Assembly: GCA_024275565.1 (NCBI GenBank)
Contig: JAJRYY010000011.1
Location: 1-42,463, forward strand
Length of the DNA stretch: 42,463 nt
DNA from: Planctomycetota bacterium
GTDB taxonomy: Bacteria > Planctomycetota > Phycisphaerae > UBA1845
Direction of reading: 5' to 3'
The notes under the pieces were generated by a model that had not been told where the DNA came from, searched no databases, and saw only the letters and a list, made by a program, of their open reading frames with translations. The position numbers and the translations under genes were made by a program. Below are positions 32,493-40,255 of the stretch, in pieces; within the stretch, counting starts at the first letter, position 1, and each line of letters starts with the position of its first letter.

Positions 32493-34940
32493 GTGGATGC
32501 CCCAATAAATTCTGAAAGCGTGACTGACATTTCCAAACCACAGCCTATCCGCTTGCGCATTGACGGAATGACCTGTGGGTCGTGTGTCGCCAGTGTCGAA
32601 CGTGCCCTTCTGTCCGTTCCTGGTGTACAGGCTGCCCGCGTCAACCTTACCACCGAAACCGCGACCGTCGATATCGCCCCTGGCAGTAGCGCACCGCTCG
32701 ATGCCGCGTCAGTCGGTACTTCGCCCATCGAAACCGTCACCGAAGACACTGCTGAATCCGATCCTGAAGGTTCATCTCCGAGTGTCAGCCCTGCGGCACT
32801 GATCGCTGCGGTGCGACGTGCGGGGTATGAGGCTGAGCGTGCCAAAGGGGGTGCCGATCTTGAGTCTGCGACGTCGGCCACGGGGTCTGCCAAGCTTCAG
32901 CAGCAGCGTCAGGCGATGGTGCAAGCCATTGGCCTATCCCTGCCCATTGTCGCGTTGGAATGGTTGGGACCGATGCTGCAATCTGGTCAGTCCGGCGGAC
33001 AGGTCTGGTGGCGGGTGCTTCAGGGGTTGCTCTCGACCATGCTGATCGTCTCACCTGCGGGCGGACCTCTGCTTGTCTCGGGGTTTCGATCCCTGTGGCG
33101 TCGCACACCCAATATGGATGCACTGGTGACACTTGCGGTCTCGGCTGCTTACCTTTCGAGTGCTGTCGCCATCTTTATCCCCGGTGCAAAGTTTCATCAT
33201 TTTTCAGCGGCTGCCATGGTGCTTGCCTTTATCACTGTTGGGAAATACATCGAGCTCCGAGCCAAACGTGAAGCTGCCAGCGCCGTGACAGCCTTGGCAC
33301 AACGCATGCCCAAGACCGCCATACGCCTCATGGAGGTCGAGAATGGCGATGACTCTGCCGAACAGGCCGCAGTCGCCGCACGCTCGGAACGTAAAATAAC
33401 GGAAACGATCCCCGTATCCCGTATCCTTATTGGAGATCGTATACTCGTCGTCGAAGACGCTGTAGTGCCAATAGATGGCACTGTGATCGCAGGGTCGGCA
33501 GCCGTAGACCAGAGTAGTGTCACCGGCGAATCCGTCCCGATTTCTGTTGCGGTTGGCCAGAAGGTCGTCTCGGGTGCCATTGTCCGTGAGGGGTCTTTAA
33601 CGGTTCGCGCCAGCGTGGGCGGTGGCGACTCTACGATGGCGCAAATACTGTCAGCCGTTGAGGCTGCTCAAACCGGAAAGACGCGTCTGCAACGTCTGGC
33701 AGACCGTGTGGCTGGCGTGTTTGTGCCGATCGTGGTGGTGATTGCATTCGGGACGTTTGGTGGCTGGATGCTGCTGGGTGCAGGATTCGCAAAGGCGCTC
33801 GTGTGCGCGGTGGCGGTTCTGGTGGTTGCGTGTCCATGTGCGATGGGACTTGCAACCCCGACGGCGGTTCTCGTTGCGACCGGGTCGGCTGCGCTGAGGG
33901 GGATCCTCGTTCGCGATGCGGAAGCGCTTGAGACGACCGGACTGGTCACCTCGGTCCTGTTCGACAAAACCGGTACGCTGACGACGGGGCGCCCAACTGT
34001 GAACAATATCATCATTACCAGCGAATTTGCAGCAGCGGATGGGGTGCCATCAGGTGACACTCAGGATGCACTGCTGACCCTGGCTGCCTCGGCTGAGCAG
34101 TTCAGTCAGCATCCGCTTGCTCGGGCGATCGTGGCGGAAGCCCATCGGCGGAAGCTTGCACTGACAGAACTTGATGGGTTTTCGAGCGAGCCGGGATTTG
34201 GCGTGTCGGCTACCATCGGAACCCGCGAGGTGCTTGTGGGGAGTGCTGCGTATCTGACGGGTCGAGGCGTCGAGGTGCGTGGTGATGAGATTTCTGGTGA
34301 CGAATCGGGCGGTGAGGCGGATAGCGGCGATTCAACCCCCCTGCCGATGGTGGGATCCCTGGTGTATGTCGGGGTGGATGGGTTTTATGCGGGGGCGGTC
34401 GTGTTGCAGGATGCTGTGCGAAAATCGGCGTGTGTGGCTGTGCGGAAACTGCTTGAGATGGGCGTTTCGATTGAAATGGTGACGGGCGATCATGCGGGGG
34501 CAGCGGATGCGGTCGCTCGGGAGGTTGGGATTTCCAAGGTAAATGCCGCGATCACGCCCGTTGGGAAGCAGGAAGTGGTGACGCGGAGTCGCGAGTCGGG
34601 GCGTGTGGTTGCATTCGTGGGCGACGGGATCAACGATGCTCCGGCGCTCGTTTCAGCCGATGTGGGGATCGCGTTTGCGGTGGGTACGGATGTCGCGGTG
34701 GCGGCTGCGGATGTGACGCTGTTGTCAGAAGATGTAGGCTTGGTGGCGGATGCAATCCTGCTAGCCCGGCGGAGTCGGCGAATTATTAAGCAGAATCTAT
34801 TCTGGGCATTCCTCTACAACACGCTTGCGCTGCCGTTGGCTGCCACGGGACTCATTACGCCACCGATCGCAGCGGCTGCGATGATGATGTCGTCGATTTC
34901 GGTAGTCCTGAACGCCCTGCGATTGCGCAACCGTTTATGA
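32493..34940 (+). CDS. copA: Cu(+)-exporting P1B-type ATPase
   Basis: 815 residues from a GTG at 32493; no strong ribosome site supports it, so the exact start is uncertain. It pumps monovalent copper out of the cytoplasm. N-terminal heavy-metal domain with GMTCGSC (C28, C31), an acidic/Ser-rich linker, then membrane spans, actuator loop VTGESVPIS, the metal-site CPC in VACPCAMGLATPTA, phosphorylation site DKTGTLTTGRP, N-domain SQHPLARA, and hinge VGDGINDAPAL. The last two spans carry NLFWAFLYNTLALP and MMMSSISVVLNALRLR, the Asn/Tyr and Met/Ser residues of Cu(+) transporters. An acidic insertion (GDEISGDESGGEADSGDS) lies in the N-domain. Neighbouring chaperone or regulator not seen. Confidence 0.93.
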   Translation: MDAPINSESVTDISKPQPIRLRIDGMTCGSCVASVERALLSVPGVQAARVNLTTETATVDIAPGSSAPLDAASVGTSPIETVTEDTAESDPEGSSPSVSPAALIAAVRRAGYEAERAKGGADLESATSATGSAKLQQQRQAMVQAIGLSLPIVALEWLGPMLQSGQSGGQVWWRVLQGLLSTMLIVSPAGGPLLVSGFRSLWRRTPNMDALVTLAVSAAYLSSAVAIFIPGAKFHHFSAAAMVLAFITVGKYIELRAKREAASAVTALAQRMPKTAIRLMEVENGDDSAEQAAVAARSERKITETIPVSRILIGDRILVVEDAVVPIDGTVIAGSAAVDQSSVTGESVPISVAVGQKVVSGAIVREGSLTVRASVGGGDSTMAQILSAVEAAQTGKTRLQRLADRVAGVFVPIVVVIAFGTFGGWMLLGAGFAKALVCAVAVLVVACPCAMGLATPTAVLVATGSAALRGILVRDAEALETTGLVTSVLFDKTGTLTTGRPTVNNIIITSEFAAADGVPSGDTQDALLTLAASAEQFSQHPLARAIVAEAHRRKLALTELDGFSSEPGFGVSATIGTREVLVGSAAYLTGRGVEVRGDEISGDESGGEADSGDSTPLPMVGSLVYVGVDGFYAGAVVLQDAVRKSACVAVRKLLEMGVSIEMVTGDHAGAADAVAREVGISKVNAAITPVGKQEVVTRSRESGRVVAFVGDGINDAPALVSADVGIAFAVGTDVAVAAADVTLLSEDVGLVADAILLARRSRRIIKQNLFWAFLYNTLALPLAATGLITPPIAAAAMMMSSISVVLNALRLRNRL

Positions 34941-34945
34941 TTTTA

Positions 34946-35501
34946 TCATCCCTGTTTCTGATCCAACCGTTTCAATTCCTGCCCACCAGTGATGATTGAG
35001 GGCGGTGATTGACTCGGAAACTTCCACCCCTTTTCGCGGATTGTCACGAGTTTCTTCACGGCATCTTTGCAATCGCCGGGGGAGGAAAGCTTCGGATATT
35101 TTGACTTCTCATCGACAGAGTTGCCGCGAAGAAAATTGATCCATGTTTCAATGTTGCGACGAGGAATCAAGCGAGCGACCGGTTCAGATTCCTGAATCTC
35201 CTCTTGTGTCTTCTGCCTTGAGACTTTTTGAGAGTTGGTCCATCCGTTCTTCAACACTTTTATTGTCCGCATCCACTACAGCAATGAGTTTGTGTTCTCT
35301 CCCACGTTTTCTGAGTGCATAAACCTCCGTTGGAAAATTGTCCATCACAAACTGAAAAGCTGACCCTTTACCTTTTGTGGATGCAATTGTGCGTATCCCA
35401 CGGTTCCGGACATCATGCACACGCTTGACGTACTCTCGAACGAAGGATTCATGCTGCTGGTCTTCACACAGAATGAGAACGCTAACCTTCCGCTTAGCCA
35501 T
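34946..35501 (-). pseudogene. TOPRIM-like protein, split by one-base frame shift
   Basis: Start ATG at 35501 overlaps the end of the AAA ATPase gene by 8 bases (ATGGCTAA), so it is coupled to it. The first frame gives KVSVLILCEDQQHESFV, then AVVDADNKSVEERM, and stops at 35184. The frame one base over continues QESEPVARLIPRRNIETWIN to a stop at 34946; the total of 556 bases is one too many. Joined, the pieces make a protein of about 184 residues with a TOPRIM-like pattern: acidic E in LCED, DxD in VVDAD, then the RRNIETW segment. The shift lies at about 35187-35215; removing one A from GACACAAGAGG would give a continuous reading. It could be a sequencing error, a lesion, or a programmed shift. 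Confidence 0.6.
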
Positions 35502-36603
35502 TCTCCCAGCCTCTTGCGATTTGCTCAGCGTCATCGAGGCCGGAGTCGGGATCCGTACCCAAATCCTTGATGCGTGTGGGGCCGGTATTTTCGCGGACAA
35601 AGCGCACGCTCCCATCGCGACCAAACTTATTGATGAGTTCGGGATGGTGTGAGACAAGAAGCGATTGAGCATTGGTGCGGTTTTCCACTCTGTCTTGCAA
35701 TTCAACAAGAAATGGCTGAATTTCGGGCAACGACACAAAACTGTCGGGTTCATCGAACAATAGAGTCATATCATCATCCATATGACAATGCAGCAGCGTA
35801 TACAGAACAATGAGACATCGCTGGCCATCCGAAAGCTCATCGAGTCTGATCGGATATTCGGCGCTATCCTTTGACTTAAACAATAAACTGAACGTTTTGA
35901 TTCCGTTTATATCGCCTTTGACAGTTAATTGGTCGAAACCATCGATTATTTCGCTCAATGTTTCATGCAATTGGTGTATCGACTTTGGCATTTCGCCGAC
36001 TTTTGACGCATACCATGCGGCAAAATTTGTGGCTCGTCGGTCCAGTGTCAATTCCTCATCTTCGAAAGCGTAGTTCATGGACCATGGATTGATCCGCACA
36101 CACGCTATTTTACCGACACGATGCTTGAACCATTGCAGTTTGGTGTTGTCTGAACGTTGACCCAACGCAGCAATCCCAGATCGTCCCCAATCGAATTTCG
36201 CCTCGGGCCCTTCCGAGTGATTGTCTCTGTAGAGTCGAGCATCGCCAAGTACACAACGGAACAGGTTTTCGCCATCAAATGTCAGTGTCTCAAGCTGGGT
36301 TCTGCATATATTCTTCGATGGATCATGTTCTATTTCCAATCGATATGAATACAATCCACCATTACCCCGGATGTCCATTTCAAATACCTGAATGTTGCGA
36401 ACTTGAGGTCGTGTGATGGAATTTTTATGGAATAATCCAGTGGTCGCTTTTCCATTGAATACATATTCCTTTAGCAAAGAAATCACATCAAGAAATGTAG
36501 ATTTTCCTGAGCCATTGGCGCCGTATACAAGCTGTATCTTCTCCGGTTTGTACTCGAAATTGACGAGACATTTATAATTATCGATATAGACGCGTGTTAT
36601 CAT
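35494..36603 (-). CDS. AAA/ABC-type ATPase (RecF/OLD-like), defence-type partner
   Basis: 369 residues. Opens ITRVYIDNYKCLVNFEY with Walker A YGANGSGKSTFLD at about residues 28-40, a signature-like LDELSDGQRCLIVLYTLL around 265, and Walker B MTLLFDEPDSF with LLVSHHPELINKFG after it. This is the AAA_15/AAA_21 class whose members pair with TOPRIM or nuclease proteins. It follows rpsA by 30 bases on the same strand and overlaps the TOPRIM-like gene. In OLD, Gabija and PARIS systems a related ATPase is fused to or paired with a TOPRIM protein; this pair has that shape, but I cannot assign it to any of them. Confidence 0.8.
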   Translation of the reverse strand: MITRVYIDNYKCLVNFEYKPEKIQLVYGANGSGKSTFLDVISLLKEYVFNGKATTGLFHKNSITRPQVRNIQVFEMDIRGNGGLYSYRLEIEHDPSKNICRTQLETLTFDGENLFRCVLGDARLYRDNHSEGPEAKFDWGRSGIAALGQRSDNTKLQWFKHRVGKIACVRINPWSMNYAFEDEELTLDRRATNFAAWYASKVGEMPKSIHQLHETLSEIIDGFDQLTVKGDINGIKTFSLLFKSKDSAEYPIRLDELSDGQRCLIVLYTLLHCHMDDDMTLLFDEPDSFVSLPEIQPFLVELQDRVENRTNAQSLLVSHHPELINKFGRDGSVRFVRENTGPTRIKDLGTDPDSGLDDAEQIARGWENG

Positions 36604-36633
36604 GAGATCATATCCATTGTCATCAGCTGAGTC

Positions 36634-38079
36634 TCACCAGTCCAGGCCGCCTTTCAGGGGCTTTTTGCGTTTCCTGGGCGTGGTAGTGGGTTCGGCTGGA
36701 GCGTTCGCGTCTACCGGACCTGTGTAGTAGGGGTCGGCGGCGATCTGCTTGATCGAGAGCGAGATGCGGCGGGCGATCTCGTCCACCGACTGGACCTTCG
36801 CTGAAACAGTCTGCCCCTCTTTGACGACCTCAGCCACATTGTGGACCCGGGTTTCGGAAAGCTCGCTGACGTGAATGAGGCCTTCGACGCCGGGTGCGAG
36901 TTCGATGAATGCTCCGAAGGCGGCGATACGCGATACGACGCCCTCGACGATCTCACCCTCAGGCCAACGGTGCGATGCACCAACCCAGGGATCGTCAGCC
37001 ATCCGCTTCAGGGAGAGGCCTATGCGTTTCTGGTCAGGATCGACGCTGATGACTTTCACTTCGACCTGATCGCCCTCGTTGACAACCTCCTTCGGATGCG
37101 AAATCCGCCGATCGAAGACCATCTCGCTGATCGGGATCAGTCCCTCGACCCCTTCGGTTATTTCCACGAACGCCCCGAATTCCATCAGCTTGGTAACTCG
37201 CCCCGTCACCACAGTCCCAACAGCCCACCGACCTTCAGCCCCGGCCCATGGATCCGCCTTGGTCTGCTTCAAGCCCAGCCCGATGCGTTTGTTTTCGAGG
37301 TCGATCTTGAGGACGCGAAGTTCGATTTTCTGCCCCTCGGAGACTACCTCCTTGGGGTCTTCGATGCGCGTGAAGCTCATGTCGCCGATATGGAGCAGGC
37401 CATCGACGCCGCCGAGATCGACGAATGCGCCGTAGGGCATGATGGATCGGACAGTGCCCGTGACCAGATCGCCCTCCTTGAGCGTGCTGAGTAATTTTTC
37501 GCCTTGAAGTGCTGCTTCACGATCGAGCACTTTCCGACGCGAGACGATCAGTTTTTTGTCACTGCGGTTGAATTCGGAGATTTCGACTTTGAGGTGGCGA
37601 TTGTTCCAGGATGGCAGGTCGTCATCTTCGACGCGGGCGCTGTCGATCTGACTGATGGGCATGAACGCATCGATGGCGTCGATCTTCATTTCCAGACCAC
37701 CCTTGTTGTGACCCGTCACGCGCCCCTCAACAATCTGCCCCACCGCGATCGTATCCCACGCGGCTGCCATCGCAGCTTCCTTCCGGGAGAGCATGAGCAG
37801 CCCTTCCCGCTCGCTGTATCCGACGATGGTGACTTCGATGGTGTCGCCAACTTTGGGGATTTCTTCATCGCCAAGCTGCTTGATGGGCAGCAGCCCTGTA
37901 CTCTTACCGCCGAAATCGACGAGAATATCATCGCGTTGAACGGAGACCACCGTCCCATTGCGGACATTCTGACCAGCCTCAGCCCGTTGTTGAGCTTCTT
38001 CGGCGTCCATCATGTCCATGATGCTCATATCGCCGAGTGCGTCCTGCAATTCGCTTTCCCATTCAGCCTCACCGCTCAT
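36634..38079 (-). CDS. rpsA: 30S ribosomal protein S1
   Basis: 481 residues from ATG 38079 (GAGGAA upstream); a longer frame to 38160 is rejected. S1 binds mRNA at the 30S platform. Five S1 OB-fold domains are visible, beginning NGTVVSVQRDDILVDFGG, GQIVEGRVTGHNKGGLEM, GDLVTGTVRSIMPYGAFVDL, GTVVTGRVTKLMEFGAFVEI and GEIVEGVVSRIAAFGAFIEL. E. coli has six, so this is a shorter S1, ending in a basic tail RKRKKPLKGGLDW. An acidic, Met-rich N-terminal segment precedes domain 1. It heads the rpsA-AAA-TOPRIM strand. Confidence 0.95.
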   Translation of the reverse strand: MSGEAEWESELQDALGDMSIMDMMDAEEAQQRAEAGQNVRNGTVVSVQRDDILVDFGGKSTGLLPIKQLGDEEIPKVGDTIEVTIVGYSEREGLLMLSRKEAAMAAAWDTIAVGQIVEGRVTGHNKGGLEMKIDAIDAFMPISQIDSARVEDDDLPSWNNRHLKVEISEFNRSDKKLIVSRRKVLDREAALQGEKLLSTLKEGDLVTGTVRSIMPYGAFVDLGGVDGLLHIGDMSFTRIEDPKEVVSEGQKIELRVLKIDLENKRIGLGLKQTKADPWAGAEGRWAVGTVVTGRVTKLMEFGAFVEITEGVEGLIPISEMVFDRRISHPKEVVNEGDQVEVKVISVDPDQKRIGLSLKRMADDPWVGASHRWPEGEIVEGVVSRIAAFGAFIELAPGVEGLIHVSELSETRVHNVAEVVKEGQTVSAKVQSVDEIARRISLSIKQIAADPYYTGPVDANAPAEPTTTPRKRKKPLKGGLDW

Positions 38080-38318
38080 CTGTAGTTCCTCATCATGTTT
38101 GAAATTGGCGCAGCCCGTACAACCGCCCACATTCTCTCGCCAGATACCAGCCTCTGTCAACGACCCGCAACACCCTCCTCACGCCCCACAGACCACGCCG
38201 TTGACGGGCGGTTGCCTCCCATGGAGCATTCTACTAAGATCCCGGGCGGAAGATCCCCAAACACTGGGCGAACACGCGACAGACATGCGTCAATCACACA
38301 TCGCATAGAGGTCGAATC

Positions 38319-40202
38319 ATGATCCAAAACGACAGCATCCGACAAGTCCTGAACACCTACTGGGGTTTCGACACATTCCGCCCCCTCCAGGAAGAGGCGA
38401 TCCACGCGGGCATCACCGGGCAGGACGCCATCGTGGTTGTACCCACCGGTGGCGGAAAATCGCTATGCTACCAGTTGCCGGCAGCCATGCGGGAGACGGG
38501 CTTGACGCTGGTCGTATCACCACTGCTCGCGCTCATGAAAGATCAGGTCGACGCACTGCTCGCCAAGGGCATCTCAGCTGCATATTACAATTCAAGTCTC
38601 ACTGCCAGCGAGCGGCGTGAGGTGGAATCCGGTATCGCAACCGGTCAATATCGACTGCTGTACGTCGCTCCCGAGCGATTTGCGGATAACGCGTTCGTAT
38701 CATTGTTGCAGAGCGCGTCCGTGACGGCTGTCGCCATTGACGAAGCTCATTGCATCTCCCAATGGGGGCATGATTTCAGGCCTGACTATCGGCGTATGGC
38801 AGGCCTGCGAGAAATATTTCCAGACGCGACCATTCAGGCATTCACCGCCACAGCCACCCCACGCGTCCGGGAAGATATCGTCGAACAACTGCATCTGAAA
38901 GACCCGGTCATACTGGTGGGCAATTTTGACCGCTCGAATTTAACCTACCGCATCCTCCCACGCCGGAAGGCGCGCGAACGCGTCCGGGATATCGTTGAAA
39001 AGCACCAAGGTTCGGCTGGTATCATTTATTGCATCCGCCGCAAGGACGTGGATGAGCTGACGGCCTATCTCAGCGCGGAGGGTCATAGCGCCCTGGGCTA
39101 TCACGCGGGGATGGACAACGATACACGTCGAGCGCATCAAGAAGCCTTCGCCACATGGGAGGTGGATATCATCATCGCAACCGTCGCATTTGGCATGGGC
39201 ATCGACCGCTCGGACGTCCGCTTCGTGGTCCACATGGCCATGCCCCAGTCCCTCGAACACTACCAGCAGGAAACCGGCCGTGCAGGGCGGGATGGCGACC
39301 CGGCTGACTGCTATCTGTTCTACAGCGCTGCCGATGGGATGACATGGAAGGCGATTTTCCAGAAAGGCGATGCACCCGGGCAGAGTACAGGGTTTCAGGA
39401 TGTCCGCGTTGCACAGTTGAGCGAGATGGAAGCGTTCTGCCAGTCGACCACATGCCGTCATATGTCACTCTGCAACCACTTCGGACAGTACTACAAATCT
39501 GACAATTGCGTCGCCTGCGACATCTGCCTCGGCGAAATCAAGACAATGGACGACTCCACCGTTCTCGCCCAGAAAATCCTCAGCGCGGTGGTCAAAACGG
39601 GCGAGCGGTTTGGCGCAAAGTACGTCGCCAACGTGCTGTGTGGTGCATCCGACGCATTGATCGACGAGCGGGGGCATGCGTCATTGAGCGTTTACGGACT
39701 TCTGAGCGAGCATGCGCAGGGGGATATAGTGGCCTGGATCAATCAATTGTCGGCTGACGGACTTCTGGCGGTAGGATCGGAATATCGCACGTTCAGCGTA
39801 ACGGAGGAGGGGTGGTCGGTGCTCAGGGGAAATCAGGAAGCTCGATTGTTATTACCTGCAACGCCGGTCAAATCGGCACCACGTCGCTCGCGATCCGCAG
39901 GTTCAACTCTGAAACGACGGCCTGTGAGCAGGGGTGGTACGTCGATCTCAACCGAGACCGCCGACGGCGATGACATAGATATGGCACTTTATGAGAAGCT
40001 GCGGAAGCTGCGATATGACCTTGCAACCGAACAGTCCATGCCAGCATTCTGCGTCATGAGCAACAAGACGCTTGAAGGCATCACCCGTGTCCGCCCCACC
40101 GACGAGGATGGGTTCCGTCAGATTCCGGGTATCGGTCCGAAGAAGTTCGCACAATACGGCGACCAGTTCCTGGAATGCGTGAGAGCACACATCGGCGGTT
40201 AA
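38319..40202 (+). CDS. recQ: ATP-dependent DNA helicase RecQ
   Basis: 627 residues. A 3'-5' DNA helicase in recombination and fork repair. Superfamily 2 motifs: GFDTFRPLQEEAI (motif 0), VPTGGGKSLCYQLP (I), SPLLALMKDQ (Ia), IDEAHCISQWGHDFRP (II and the RecQ aromatic loop), AFTATATPRVREDI (III), ATVAFGMGIDRSDVRFVVH (V), and QQETGRAGRDGDPADC (VI). The RQC zinc site is CQSTTCRHMSLCNHF with CVACDICLGE further on. The HRDC domain ends the protein (YEKLRKLRYDLATEQSMPAF ... IPGIGPKKFAQYGDQFLE). Divergent from rpsA across 240 bases. Confidence 0.97.
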   Translation: MIQNDSIRQVLNTYWGFDTFRPLQEEAIHAGITGQDAIVVVPTGGGKSLCYQLPAAMRETGLTLVVSPLLALMKDQVDALLAKGISAAYYNSSLTASERREVESGIATGQYRLLYVAPERFADNAFVSLLQSASVTAVAIDEAHCISQWGHDFRPDYRRMAGLREIFPDATIQAFTATATPRVREDIVEQLHLKDPVILVGNFDRSNLTYRILPRRKARERVRDIVEKHQGSAGIIYCIRRKDVDELTAYLSAEGHSALGYHAGMDNDTRRAHQEAFATWEVDIIIATVAFGMGIDRSDVRFVVHMAMPQSLEHYQQETGRAGRDGDPADCYLFYSAADGMTWKAIFQKGDAPGQSTGFQDVRVAQLSEMEAFCQSTTCRHMSLCNHFGQYYKSDNCVACDICLGEIKTMDDSTVLAQKILSAVVKTGERFGAKYVANVLCGASDALIDERGHASLSVYGLLSEHAQGDIVAWINQLSADGLLAVGSEYRTFSVTEEGWSVLRGNQEARLLLPATPVKSAPRRSRSAGSTLKRRPVSRGGTSISTETADGDDIDMALYEKLRKLRYDLATEQSMPAFCVMSNKTLEGITRVRPTDEDGFRQIPGIGPKKFAQYGDQFLECVRAHIGG

Positions 40203-40255
40203 TGGAAGGGTGAGGCTCCTGACGGAAAGTGCTGCAGCTCGGGCACTGTCCGGCA

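Noticed and set aside
32206..32508. 100-codon open frame before copA
   Set aside because: Overlaps the copA start, crosses a palindromic repeat, and has no recognisable domain.
34946..36603. Naming the ATPase/TOPRIM pair as PARIS, Gabija or RloAB
   Set aside because: Sizes and motifs do not match well enough; only the general ATPase+TOPRIM class is supported.
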